This document shows positions 16,001 through 24,178 of a stretch of DNA of 24,259 bases, in pieces (the first letter of the stretch is position 1; the number at the start of each line of letters is the position of its first letter). The DNA lies in the NCBI GenBank assembly GCA_947630155.1, contig CANRGM010000006.1, forward strand, positions 1 to 24,259, in the 5' to 3' direction. This DNA comes from an uncultured Clostridia bacterium (GTDB lineage Bacteria > Bacillota > Clostridia > TANB77 > CAG-508). The notes beneath the pieces are model-generated. The model was not told the origin of the DNA. It saw nothing but the letters and a program-made list of their open reading frames with translations, and searched no databases. The translations under genes and the position numbers were made by a program.

Positions 16001-19000
16001 GTCCTTAACACTATTCTTGGGTTTCTATCATCTTGATAATTATCTGGTGGTAAATAATTTGTATTTTCATTTATATAATCTTTGAAAAATTGCCATGTTC
16101 TTTTAGCAATTTCTAATGTATGATCTTTTTCATTTTTACTTAACAAATCTATTTTATTTATATTTTTAATTGGTCTGCTTATTAAATACATAATACTTGG
16201 TGCTATAATCCATAAAATTGATATTGCCAGAATTATTATTCCTATTACATTTTCAAAGTTTGCCAATAATACAATAGCCAATCCCAAAAGTCCAACTATT
16301 ATATTTGGAATCATGCTGAAAAAATAATTGGTCAAATTATTTTTTGAACTTTTTTCCGCTTCTTCAGCAGTAACCCATTCCAATAAATTTTTTTTACTAA
16401 TTAACATTCTATATAAACTTGTAATCTCTGCATTGCATGACATATATGCCTTATCTGGCAATGTTATTATAGCTAGAAAAGTTTTTACCAAACTGTTTTT
16501 TATTGTAGTTTGATTTTTCTCAAAAGTTCGTTGTTTTGTTTCTCCCTCTTTTTTGAAAACAATTTTATTGATAATCTCTAGGCAATATGATATTGTCAAA
16601 CTGAAAAATAAGAATAAAATTATTGGCCATATTGATATATCATAAAGTGCTTTTGCTAATACCATTATAAATAGTGATATTAATACACTAGTCTCCAATT
16701 TACTTCTTAAAATATTATCTATGATTTTGTATTTAGATAATATATTTAATTTCTTATTTTTTACCCATCTTAATATTTGATAATCTCCTCTAATCCACCT
16801 ATGAAGCCTTTTCTTGAAAGCCAAATAATTGGTAGGATATCCATCCATCAACATTACATCAGAAACCATACCACATCTTAAATATGAACCTTCAAGTAAA
16901 TCATGACTTAGAACTGTATTTTCAGGTATCTCGTTTTTCAAGACTTCTGAAAACGCTTGTAAATCATATATTCCTTTTCCAGTAAAAATTCCTTCATCAA
17001 AGTTATCTTGATATACATCAAAAATTGCATTTACATATGAATCCGTTCCACCTAAACCAGAAAATATCTTGGTAAATAAACTTCTTCTTACTTCTAATAA
17101 TCCAACACCAACTCTTGGTTGCATTAATGCATGTCCATCTATAATTATATTTTGTTTTTTATCTATTATAGGCTTATTTAATATATGAGCCATTGCACCT
17201 ATAAGCTCTAGTCCCGAATTTAGCACTAAATCTGTATCACTATCTAATGTAATTACATATTTTATTTTTGGTATATTATTTTGTGGATTACTAATAGAAT
17301 TTCCTTTACTATCACTATAAACTTTATTATCTTCAAAACTATTATACAAAAATGGACTTTTTATATTTCCCAGTAAATACTCATTAAATTGATTTATTGC
17401 TCCTCTTTTTCTTTCCCAACCTAGATAGCATGATTCTCCTTCATTCCAAACTCTTTTTCTGTAAATGAAATTGAATTTATTGTATTTAATATCAGGATAT
17501 TTTTCGTTTAACCTTTTTATCTCTTCAACTCCAGCTTCTATAATTTCATCATCAAAACTTTCTCTTTCATTATTACTACTTGAGCAATCTCCCAATAATG
17601 TAAAATATAAATTTTCACTTTTGTTTGCAATATAAAAGACTTCTAATTTTGAAAATAATTCATGAACTTTTTCCTTTGTTTTTACTATAGTTGGAATAAT
17701 TACCATAGTTGAGCTTTCTTCTGGTATACCAGATTTAAAATCTAATTTAGGTATCATTTTCGGCTTGATTAATTTACTTAAAATATATTGGATTAATTGT
17801 ACAGCTATTGTTTGACTTGGTATTAATGTAGCAATAAAAATTAATGCAGAAATAATTATATTAACACCTCTATTATACACATATATTCCACATAAAAGGC
17901 TTATTAATATGGCTAAAATAGTTACTCCATAAATATATATTTGCATTTTTGTCTTTGGATTTGTAGATTTTACTTTTTTATTTAGTAATTCTGATAATAG
18001 AGTACTCTTTCCTTTTGAAATTAAGTAATACCCAATATGAGACTCTTTTCTTTCAAGTGTATTTTTTTCACTACTCGATTTTTCTTCTAATTCAGATTCT
18101 ATTTTTTTTGCATTATTTTCCGCTAGTTCCAAACACTTTTTGGCAATATACATTTCTGAAATCTTAGTCTTTTTAGCAATTTTCTCTATTTCTCTTCTAT
18201 AATAAGCCCTAGTTTTATAATCCATCTTACTATACACACCTGCTGGATCTTTTTTCAAGATCTCTTCAACTCCATTTATCTGCTCAAAAATCTCTAAAAA
18301 ATTAACCCTAATTATTGTATTAATACTTGTAATTGAATTTCCCATAGAAACTTTTTTTACAGCAATATCAAAATGTTCTTTCTGAATTACTTCAGTTATA
18401 CTTAGTCCCATTTTATCAACTTGTTCTTCCAAAATATTTAAAAAAGCATATGTTTGTTTACCATATTGCTTTAATCTATAAGACATATATTCAATAAAAG
18501 GATATTTCATCTCTCCATATCCATATGTTTTACTTGAGGATATATTTTTAAACTTCAAATTTTCTTTGTTTTCGACCAATCTCTCTATAATATTTTCTAC
18601 CTTATATTTTTGCATTTGAGATGAATATATTTTTTCGCAAATTCCACGAATGTTTTCTATTAATGAAATTTGCAAGAATATACCTATATTCCAAATCTCC
18701 TCCATACTCAAGTTTTTCTTTGTTTGATATGCTTGTAATAAACTACTTAAATTATTTCTATCTATTGTACCATCTGTGTATGCAACAATTTCTGCAGCTA
18801 GAACATACACCCTTGCAAAACCTTTATAAGTTCCATTTTCTAAGCCTATAAAACTAGTATATTTTTTTAATGGCATATCTTTAATAATGGTTTTCACAGT
18901 TTTTTCTACTATATAGTAATTATCTAAAATCCACTCTCCTGCTGGATGTATAGGAATTCCTAATTTCAAGTGTTCTGTTAATGTATTATATACATTTGTT

Positions 19001-19158
19001 ATATATTCAAAATTTTCTCTTAACCTTGGTATTGGATATGTGTCTTTATCAGATCTATTTTTTAGTATATTATCAGAAGCCAATTTTGCTAAATAATTTT
19101 CTAATTGATGTTTATCTAGTAAAACTCCTTTGATATTCAATATTCTATGATTTCCCAA
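12982..19158 (-). CDS. ndvB: Cyclic beta-1,2-glucan synthase, 5' part (GT84 + GH189-like modules), ends at a frameshift
   Basis: This membrane enzyme makes cyclic beta-1,2-glucan from UDP-glucose. From the TTG at 19158: a helical N-terminal region (1-400); membrane segments (about 404-465); a GT84/GT2-like transferase with TLDSDTD (637-643), SHDLLEG, and HRWIRGDYQILRW (786-798, containing QxxRW); further membrane segments (about 818-865 and 943-992); the glycoamylase-like cyclisation region (about 1020-1425, with YGFYEAIDYT and MAHHQG), now classed as GH189; a beta-sandwich domain; and the start of the GH94 region. The frame runs into a TGA at 12982 after HTSLRNKARN, whereas the family continues HTS-YGI..., found one base away. 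Removing one T gives about 2742 residues, the normal size. An ATG at 19176 lacks a ribosome binding site; GAGGTG lies 6 nt before the TTG. I see no ndvA-like exporter in the window. Confidence 0.88.
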   Translation of the reverse strand: MGNHRILNIKGVLLDKHQLENYLAKLASDNILKNRSDKDTYPIPRLRENFEYITNVYNTLTEHLKLGIPIHPAGEWILDNYYIVEKTVKTIIKDMPLKKYTSFIGLENGTYKGFARVYVLAAEIVAYTDGTIDRNNLSSLLQAYQTKKNLSMEEIWNIGIFLQISLIENIRGICEKIYSSQMQKYKVENIIERLVENKENLKFKNISSSKTYGYGEMKYPFIEYMSYRLKQYGKQTYAFLNILEEQVDKMGLSITEVIQKEHFDIAVKKVSMGNSITSINTIIRVNFLEIFEQINGVEEILKKDPAGVYSKMDYKTRAYYRREIEKIAKKTKISEMYIAKKCLELAENNAKKIESELEEKSSSEKNTLERKESHIGYYLISKGKSTLLSELLNKKVKSTNPKTKMQIYIYGVTILAILISLLCGIYVYNRGVNIIISALIFIATLIPSQTIAVQLIQYILSKLIKPKMIPKLDFKSGIPEESSTMVIIPTIVKTKEKVHELFSKLEVFYIANKSENLYFTLLGDCSSSNNERESFDDEIIEAGVEEIKRLNEKYPDIKYNKFNFIYRKRVWNEGESCYLGWERKRGAINQFNEYLLGNIKSPFLYNSFEDNKVYSDSKGNSISNPQNNIPKIKYVITLDSDTDLVLNSGLELIGAMAHILNKPIIDKKQNIIIDGHALMQPRVGVGLLEVRRSLFTKIFSGLGGTDSYVNAIFDVYQDNFDEGIFTGKGIYDLQAFSEVLKNEIPENTVLSHDLLEGSYLRCGMVSDVMLMDGYPTNYLAFKKRLHRWIRGDYQILRWVKNKKLNILSKYKIIDNILRSKLETSVLISLFIMVLAKALYDISIWPIILFLFFSLTISYCLEIINKIVFKKEGETKQRTFEKNQTTIKNSLVKTFLAIITLPDKAYMSCNAEITSLYRMLISKKNLLEWVTAEEAEKSSKNNLTNYFFSMIPNIIVGLLGLAIVLLANFENVIGIIILAISILWIIAPSIMYLISRPIKNINKIDLLSKNEKDHTLEIAKRTWQFFKDYINENTNYLPPDNYQDDRNPRIVLRTSSTNIGLGMLAVISSYDLGFENVTDTINLLEKMVNVVSSLQKWNGHLYNWYNLENLQPLTPRFVSSVDSGNLVGYFYVVFQYLEGIENNPPEDLASDILEKVKNMKLQISDLIKNTDFSKLFDYKNNLFSVGFDVEENKLVDSYYDLLASEARQASLVAIAKKDIDVKNWYNLSRTLTVLNKYKGLISWSGTAFEYLMPNINIPKYPGSLLDESCKFMIMSQKEYAKKLGIPWGISESAFNLKDLNNNYQYKAFGIPWLGLKRGLADEMVISSYGSILAINEDPKGVLENLKRLEKQGMYSKYGFYEAIDYTPNRVSKNKKYENVKTYMAHHQGLILLSINNLFNNNILQKRFMKNPEIQAINILLEERMPENVIITKEKKEKVEKIKYSDYDFYVEKTFTKINNDIEKYNLISNKDYTIILDDKGNGYSKYKDILINRYKPTSDVNQGIYFYIKNIKNKKIWANGYNQITEKPDKYSVSFSPDKTKIVRLDGNIETSTKVTVSSSDSVEIRRLEVKNLGNTDETLEITSFLEPVLSNKEQDYAHPAFNNLFLSYEYIADSNTILVKRKKRSEGQQEIYMAVNFYSEAKTIGDVEFEINKERFVGRNNFGIPKLVENSKPFSKKVELTTDSIIAMRKTINIKAKENVKLDFIICVSEDRDYVLKTIQKYMNIDNNKRTFELSRARVEAENRYLELNSKDLSNYQRLLTYILGNNLNSHVKIDAEKLYPISELWKFGISGDLPIIFAKIKNINDIDVISELIKAYEYFKTKNLKIDLVILNEEKEKYDSYVKDAIHDAILNRNMAYMLNVKGGIYVLSNIKNEDKKLISVYSKLIIDAQNGSLSLQLNDLEEDAPKINVNDGVEKIELIEEVKSDNQLLNNDLKYYNEYGGFSPDGKEYLIRVNKEENVPMPWSHIMANQNFGTLVTDGMGGYSWYNNSRLNRITAWSNNPILDVPSEVIYLKDDETKKSWSLGLNPMPDNNDYYAVYGFGYAKYMHTSLRNKARN
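13004..13006 (-). other. Frameshift site in the glucan synthase gene
   Basis: On the minus strand the sequence reads ACA AGT TTA CGG in the 5' frame and TAC GGA ATA in the 3' frame. The run TTT has one T more than is needed to join HTS to YGIKQE. The AGT TTA C context does not resemble a known programmed +1 site (no stop codon or rare codon in the A site), so mutation or sequencing/assembly error is more likely than recoding. Confidence 0.8.
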
Positions 19159-19164
19159 ACTTGC

Positions 19165-19170
19165 CACCTC
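19165..19170 (-). promoter_or_regulatory. Ribosome binding site deciding the glucan synthase start
   Basis: GAGGTG on the minus strand, then GCAAGT, then TTG at 19158. The in-frame ATG at 19176 lies just upstream of this site and has only A-rich sequence before it. Confidence 0.6.
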
Positions 19171-19181
19171 TTGCATTTTTT

Positions 19182-19217
19182 ATATTTCTTTTTTAGAAAT
19201 ATTTTCTCCAAATTTGG
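19182..19217 (-). promoter_or_regulatory. Leader of the glucan synthase gene: hairpin and palindrome
   Basis: A 7-bp inverted repeat ATATTTC/GAAATAT with a 7-nt loop (19182-19202) and a perfect 10-bp palindrome CCAAATTTGG (19208-19217) lie between the upstream terminator and the start codon. The palindrome could be an operator. I could not assign a convincing sigma-A promoter here, so the gene may use another sigma factor or a weak promoter. Confidence 0.35.
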
Positions 19218-19234
19218 GATTTTTTATGCATATA

Positions 19235-19264
19235 AAAAGGCAAAACTAAATAGTTTTGCCTTTT
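19235..19264 (-). terminator. Intrinsic terminator of the SH3-domain gene
   Basis: A perfect 13-bp stem (AAAAGGCAAAACT with AGTTTTGCCTTTT) encloses a 4-nt loop and runs into T-rich sequence on the minus strand (TTTTTATA). It lies 42 nt after the stop codon of the gene at 19306-21276. A-rich sequence on the other side makes it formally bidirectional, but no plus-strand gene uses it. Confidence 0.92.
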
Positions 19265-19305
19265 AAATCAAAGTTTCCCTTAAAATTTAAGTAACAATAT
19301 ATGTA

Positions 19306-21276
19306 TTAACGTTCCTCTTCCACATCGGCTTGTACAGTAACTACATCTGAGGTTTGTTTTTCTAATTCTTCCACATCATGCTCTTGTTCATCATCAAAAC
19401 GTATTATTGACGTAGGACCACCTGCCATAATAAAATCTCCATAATGAAAAGCTTTCCAGTTAGCTTCTCCTCTATTATATCCATAGTTTGGATCTGTTCC
19501 TCCTAAAACTTTTTTAAGTGGATAAACTCCATTTGATGTTACAAAATTGTCTCTCAATTCTTCTGTATTTCCATATTGAATATAGAGGTCTATGAAATTA
19601 TTTATAAATTCTTCGCTTCTACCAAATTGATAACAAATACCTGTTAGTGCTAAAATTTCATGTTTAGAAAATTTTACATCTTTGTTTTGTAGACATTGCT
19701 CAATGGTTTTTATTGTATTTTTCACGAATTCTTCTGAAACATAATCAACAACTTCAACTGGAATTTTAGATTGTCCTAATACTAAATAATCTGAATCTTC
19801 CACATTATAACCTTTTTCTTTAAAGTATTCTGCAACCTGATTATTTACACAACCATTTTGATTTACCATAATTCCAAATCCATAGTTTTTAGTTCCATTA
19901 TTTACACTAGCATCAGTGTGACAAATATAAAATTTACCATCTTCAGTTATATAAGGATTTACCCATTTATTACTATAATCAGTACTATATCCTTTTACAT
20001 AGTTGTATAGATTTTGGTTTTCCCAGCTATTTTTATAGTTTACTATTTTTTCTATATCTTCATCAGTAAATTTAACTTCTTCACAATCTGATTTGTTTTG
20101 TTTTTCAGAAGCCCAACTTATATCTGCATACCCCTCAACATATTCATTCTTTTCACTATCAAAATACATAACTTTTTGCCATTTATGATCATTTTCTAAA
20201 TTCATTAATTCAGCATCATTATTAACATAAATAGTTTTACCTTTTTTAATTTTTGACAAAACTTCTCCTGTTTCTGTTGATGGTTCACCTCTTAAATTTA
20301 AACTTGAAGCATTAACTTCATATGGTTTATATTCATAAATTGGTGTTTCATCTGACTCTATTTCTTTATCCTTAACAAGAATTGTTTCATTATTTCCGAC
20401 ATCTTTTTCTAATAATTCAGTATCAATGTATCCAAAAATAAATTCTTCTGTAGATTCATCATAATATATAGCTTGTTTCAATTGCTGATCACCTTGTTTA
20501 TTAACTTGTGTATCATTATCTTTTATATAAACAGTATCTCCAGTAGGTATTTGTGAAATTATCTCCTTTGTAGAAGGATCTTCTCTTAAATCTATATAAC
20601 CTGATTCATTATCTGATACCAAATATGAGGTATAAATTAGATTTTTATCAATATAATGTGAATCACTTTCTTTATCTTCTTGGTTTTCGCCTTCCTTGAA
20701 CTGTTTCTTTAAATTATTATTTATAATATTTTCATGTCCATTTTCTTTAATGGGATTTTTATCTTCATATCCTTGGTCTTCAATAGGATCTTTATGTGTA
20801 TTTCTAATTATTTGTATGGTTTCAGCTGCAAATCCTATCATTGCGATTGCTGTAATTATAGCAGAAATATAACCTTTTTTATTCTTATTTTTACCTGCTA
20901 TATCATTTGATTTTTTTAAAATTTCTTCTTTATTTTTATTTGCATATTGTTTCAATTCACGTGACAATTTTTTTCCAAAAAATTCGTTCAATTCTTTTTT
21001 TCTTTCTTCTGGACTTATATCTTTATCATTTGGAGTATTTTTTGAAACGTCCTCTATGCCTATACTCTTTAAATCCTCACTAAGTTCAGTAATTATATTA
21101 TCATATCCTAGGCTTTTTAATTCCCTTACATAATTTCTGATATTTTCTCTTACAAGTTCAACTTGTTCATTTAGATTTACTATATCTGCCCCTGGCTCTG
21201 TAAATTCTTCTTCTAATTGTTCAATCTCATTTTTATGATATTTTATTTTGTTTTTTAATTCATCTTTTTTGTCCAT
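19306..21276 (-). CDS. Membrane-anchored SH3-repeat protein with possible lysozyme-like C-terminal domain
   Basis: I do not recognise this 656-residue protein as a named gene. It starts with a charged coiled-coil region (about 1-130, heptad-like Leu/Ile with Lys/Glu). One membrane segment follows (about 135-157, YISAIITAIAMIGFAAETIQII after KNKNKK, predicting a cytoplasmic N-terminus and an external C-terminus), then a hydrophilic linker. Two bacterial SH3-like repeats come next: about 215-290 (GYIDLREDPSTKEIISQIPTG) and 320-388 (SSLNLRGEPSTETGEVLSKIKKG). The C-terminal region (about 405-612) has TKNYGFGI and SKHEILALTGICYQFGRS, which recall GH24 lysozyme/endolysin folds, but I cannot locate a convincing catalytic Glu. 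It ends in an acidic tail. The ATG has GGAGTG upstream; it has a near-consensus promoter and its own terminator, so it is monocistronic. A role at the peptidoglycan is inferred. Confidence 0.7.
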   Translation of the reverse strand: MDKKDELKNKIKYHKNEIEQLEEEFTEPGADIVNLNEQVELVRENIRNYVRELKSLGYDNIITELSEDLKSIGIEDVSKNTPNDKDISPEERKKELNEFFGKKLSRELKQYANKNKEEILKKSNDIAGKNKNKKGYISAIITAIAMIGFAAETIQIIRNTHKDPIEDQGYEDKNPIKENGHENIINNNLKKQFKEGENQEDKESDSHYIDKNLIYTSYLVSDNESGYIDLREDPSTKEIISQIPTGDTVYIKDNDTQVNKQGDQQLKQAIYYDESTEEFIFGYIDTELLEKDVGNNETILVKDKEIESDETPIYEYKPYEVNASSLNLRGEPSTETGEVLSKIKKGKTIYVNNDAELMNLENDHKWQKVMYFDSEKNEYVEGYADISWASEKQNKSDCEEVKFTDEDIEKIVNYKNSWENQNLYNYVKGYSTDYSNKWVNPYITEDGKFYICHTDASVNNGTKNYGFGIMVNQNGCVNNQVAEYFKEKGYNVEDSDYLVLGQSKIPVEVVDYVSEEFVKNTIKTIEQCLQNKDVKFSKHEILALTGICYQFGRSEEFINNFIDLYIQYGNTEELRDNFVTSNGVYPLKKVLGGTDPNYGYNRGEANWKAFHYGDFIMAGGPTSIIRFDDEQEHDVEELEKQTSDVVTVQADVEEER

Positions 21277-21343
21277 ACAAATTCACTCCTTATTATAAAA
21301 AAATTTTTTATTATGAAGTGTACCTCTATGCATCCATACATCT

Positions 21344-21373
21344 ATTATACCACAAAATCCCACGTTATGTCAA
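21344..21373 (-). promoter_or_regulatory. Near-consensus sigma-A promoter of the SH3-domain gene
   Basis: On the minus strand: -35 TTGACA (21373-21368, perfect), an 18-nt spacer ending TGG (extended -10), and -10 TATAAT (21349-21344, perfect). It is the strongest promoter in the window. The -35 lies inside the inverted repeat at 21357-21391. Confidence 0.88.
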
Positions 21374-21391
21374 TTTTACATAACATGGGAT
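21357..21391 (-). terminator. Terminator-like hairpin after the Ca2+-ATPase gene, overlapping the next promoter
   Basis: A 14-bp inverted repeat (ATCCCATGTTATGT with ACATAACGTGGGAT on the minus strand, one G-U pair) has a 7-nt loop and is followed by TTTTG on the minus strand. The plus side is followed by GCTTTTTAT. It lies 12 nt after the ATPase stop codon. Its loop and 3' arm contain the -35 and part of the spacer of the promoter at 21344-21373, so it may also act as an operator. Confidence 0.7.
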
Positions 21392-21403
21392 GCTTTTTAT
21401 ATT

Positions 21404-24085
21404 TTAAATTTTACTAGTTTCAAACTTTCCTTTCTCCTCAATTTTTGTACTTCTAACAACCTTCCCAAATTTCCACTCATTACTCAATTTCTGAATTTCC
21501 ATAATAACAACTGGTAACAAAGAAATACCAATTGTATATAACCATTGTTTACCTGTCAGATTAGTCAATTTAAACACTTCTGCAAATTGTGGCACAATAA
21601 CAACAATAGTCTGTAAAAATGCCCCACCAATAAATGCAAACATTAAAAACTTATTTTGAAATAATCCAGTCTTAAATATGGACTCCTCACTTCTAATATT
21701 AAAACTATGCACTAATTCAAGTAAGCCCAACGATACAAAAGCCATGGTTCTTCCTACTTCCAAATTATACAAACTCTTTCCTACAGTAAACGCAAACAAA
21801 TTTAATATTCCAATCATTGAACCTTCAATCAATATTCGCCCCCATAATCCATCAGCAAAAATACTCTTTTTAGGATTTCTAGGTTTCTCTGCCATAATAT
21901 TTTTCTCTGGATTTTCTAGCCCTAGAGCAATTGCTGGTAATGAATCTGTAATTAAGTTTATCCACAATAATTGAATTGCAAGTAATGGTGATCTCATTCC
22001 TATTAATAATCCTAGAAAAATGGTGACTATCTCACCAACATTTGTGGCAATTAAAAAATGTATGGCTTTTCTAATATTATTAAAAATTGTTCTTCCATAT
22101 TTCACTGCTTCTACTATTGTAACAAAATTATCATCAGTAAGTACCATATCTGCAGCATTTTTTGCTACATCTGTTCCATTTAACCCCATAGCAATTCCTA
22201 TATCTGCATTTTTTAGTGCAGGTGCATCATTTACACCATCTCCAGTCATTGCGACTACTGCTCCTGTTGATTGGAATGCCTTTACAATTTCAACTTTGTG
22301 TTCTGGTGTAACTCTTGCAAATACAGAATATTTCATAATATTCTTTTTAAACTCATCTTTAGGAATTCTATCTAATTCGCTTCCTGTTATTGATAAATCA
22401 TTTTTTCTCAGAATTCCTAATTCACTTGCTATTGCATTTGCTGTTGTGATATGGTCACCTGTTATCATAACTGTTTTTATTCCAGCCTTTCTACATGTAG
22501 CAATAGCTTCTTTTACTCCCTCTCTTGGAGGATCTATCATTCCAATTAAACCTGTAAAAATCAAGTCATTTTCTATATAACTACTTTCTATCTTATTTGG
22601 CAAAATATCAACATCTTTATATGCTACAGCTATAACCCTTAATGCATTTTGTGCCATTTTTTCGTTTTGATCTTCAATATTTTTTATAATAGATGTTCCA
22701 ATGCTTGAAATTTGATTTTCAGAATAGTATTTACTACATCTTTTTATTAAAACATCAGGTGCACCTTTAGTAATTATTCTATATTTATTTCCAATTCTAT
22801 GTATAGTTGTCATCAGTTTTCTGGATGAATCAAATGGTATATCATTTATTCTCTCAAACTGATTATACAATGCTTTTTTAGTTTTTCCCAGTCTGTAACA
22901 TTCATTAACAATAGCTACCTCAGTTGGATCTCCTGTTACATTTGCCTTGCCTTCATCATAATAAATTTCTGCATCTGTACACATTGTGGCAAGTTCTATT
23001 GTAAAATTAATTCCATTATCTGGATTTAATTTTGAATTTGGAGTTAATACTTGTACTACTTGCATTTTATTCTGTGTTAAAGTTCCTGTTTTATCAGAGC
23101 AAATTACACTACTACTTCCCAAAGTTTCAACAGCAGGTAATTTTCTAATAATACTATTTTTCTTAGCCATTTTTGTAACACCTATTGAAAGTACTATTGT
23201 AACAATAGCAGGCAGTCCCTCTGGAATAGCAGCAACAGCCAAACCTACTGAAGTCATAAACATTTCAATTGGAGAAATTCTTTTTATTAATCCTATGAAG
23301 AAAATTAATGCACAAATACCTAAACATGCAATTCCTAAAGTTTTTCCAACTTCTGATAATTTTCTTTGAATAGGAGTTTCTGGAGATTCATTTGTTATAA
23401 TCATTTTAGCAATTTTTCCAACTTTAGTATTCATAGCAGTTTCGGTAACAACCGCTTCTCCATGTCCATTGACTATAACAGTGGTTGCAAAAACCATATT
23501 TAAGCAATCTCCAATACTGGTCTTTTCGTTCAATAATATTGTTGCATTCTTTTCAACAGGAACAGTTTCACCTGTTAGACTTGACTCCTCAACCTTTAAA
23601 TTAAAACTGCTTATCAATCTACAATCTGCTGGAACAAAGTTTCCTGCTTCTAAAATAACAATATCTCCTGGAACTAATTCACTACTATTAATCTGTTTAA
23701 CCCTACCTTCTCTTCTAACCTTCACCACAGGTGCTGTCATTTTTTTTAATGCATCCAATGATTTCTCCGCTTTTGCCTCTTGAACAATACCCATAATAGC
23801 ATTAAATACAACAATTGCAATTATTATAATAGAATCCAAATAATCATTTGATCCCTGTACTTTTTCAATCAGAGCAGATACAATAGATGCTATAATTAGA
23901 ATAATAATCATAAAATCATTAAATTGTTTGATAAACTTTACAAACAAATTATCTTTAGGCTTGTCCTCTAATTTGTTTTCACCATATTCTTGAAAGCGTT
24001 TTTCAGCTTCCTCATTTGTTAATCCATACTGATAATTAGTTTTTAGTTTTTGCTTGACTTCACTAAGATTTAAAGCTTGCCACAT
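21404..24085 (-). CDS. P-type Ca2+-transporting ATPase (P2A/SERCA-like)
   Basis: This cation pump exports Ca2+ from the cytoplasm using ATP. The 893 residues match bacterial SERCA/PMR1-like pumps (B. subtilis YloB, Listeria LMCA1). Features in order: N-terminal cation-ATPase domain (about 1-75), actuator motif TGET (171-174), membrane-segment-4 motif IPEGLPAIVTIVLSIG (287-302), phosphorylation motif DKTGT (D331), nucleotide-binding domain with KGAPDVL, hinge motif TGDGVND (614-620), segment 5 NVGE (682-685) and segment 6 NLITDSLP (N710, T713, D714). The ion ligands of SERCA in segments 4, 5 and 6 (PEGL, N..E, N..TD) are all present, supporting Ca2+ as substrate. The ATG is preceded by AAAGGAGG. 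It is followed by the hairpin at 21357-21391. I could not define its promoter in the AT-rich 24086-24148. Confidence 0.95.
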   Translation of the reverse strand: MWQALNLSEVKQKLKTNYQYGLTNEEAEKRFQEYGENKLEDKPKDNLFVKFIKQFNDFMIIILIIASIVSALIEKVQGSNDYLDSIIIIAIVVFNAIMGIVQEAKAEKSLDALKKMTAPVVKVRREGRVKQINSSELVPGDIVILEAGNFVPADCRLISSFNLKVEESSLTGETVPVEKNATILLNEKTSIGDCLNMVFATTVIVNGHGEAVVTETAMNTKVGKIAKMIITNESPETPIQRKLSEVGKTLGIACLGICALIFFIGLIKRISPIEMFMTSVGLAVAAIPEGLPAIVTIVLSIGVTKMAKKNSIIRKLPAVETLGSSSVICSDKTGTLTQNKMQVVQVLTPNSKLNPDNGINFTIELATMCTDAEIYYDEGKANVTGDPTEVAIVNECYRLGKTKKALYNQFERINDIPFDSSRKLMTTIHRIGNKYRIITKGAPDVLIKRCSKYYSENQISSIGTSIIKNIEDQNEKMAQNALRVIAVAYKDVDILPNKIESSYIENDLIFTGLIGMIDPPREGVKEAIATCRKAGIKTVMITGDHITTANAIASELGILRKNDLSITGSELDRIPKDEFKKNIMKYSVFARVTPEHKVEIVKAFQSTGAVVAMTGDGVNDAPALKNADIGIAMGLNGTDVAKNAADMVLTDDNFVTIVEAVKYGRTIFNNIRKAIHFLIATNVGEIVTIFLGLLIGMRSPLLAIQLLWINLITDSLPAIALGLENPEKNIMAEKPRNPKKSIFADGLWGRILIEGSMIGILNLFAFTVGKSLYNLEVGRTMAFVSLGLLELVHSFNIRSEESIFKTGLFQNKFLMFAFIGGAFLQTIVVIVPQFAEVFKLTNLTGKQWLYTIGISLLPVVIMEIQKLSNEWKFGKVVRSTKIEEKGKFETSKI

Positions 24086-24148
24086 AATTTATCCTCCTTT
24101 GTGTACACTATATTAATATATATGCTATTGGAAAATAAATTATGACTG

Positions 24149-24178
24149 GGAAATTTTGGGGACGTTCCTTAAATTTCC
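24149..24178. repeat. REP-like compact hairpin between the ATPase gene and the partial upstream gene
   Basis: On the plus strand GGAAATTT (24149-24156) pairs with AAATTTCC (24171-24178). After one bulged T, GGGG (24158-24161) pairs with CCTT (24167-24170, two G-T pairs), around an ACGTT loop. It begins 1 nt after the stop codon of the partial upstream gene. There is no U-tract on the minus side, so it is not a standard terminator. The GGGGACGTTCCTT core resembles dispersed repeats I recall from Clostridia, but this cannot be checked here. Confidence 0.5.

Noticed and set aside
22020..23783. Long plus-strand open frames opposite the Ca2+-ATPase gene
   Set aside because: They lie entirely within a clearly conserved P-type ATPase gene on the other strand and show no recognisable motifs or ribosome binding sites.
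24101..24108. GTGTACAC palindrome upstream of the Ca2+-ATPase gene
   Set aside because: An 8-bp palindrome in AT-rich DNA close to the ribosome binding site; too short to call an operator.
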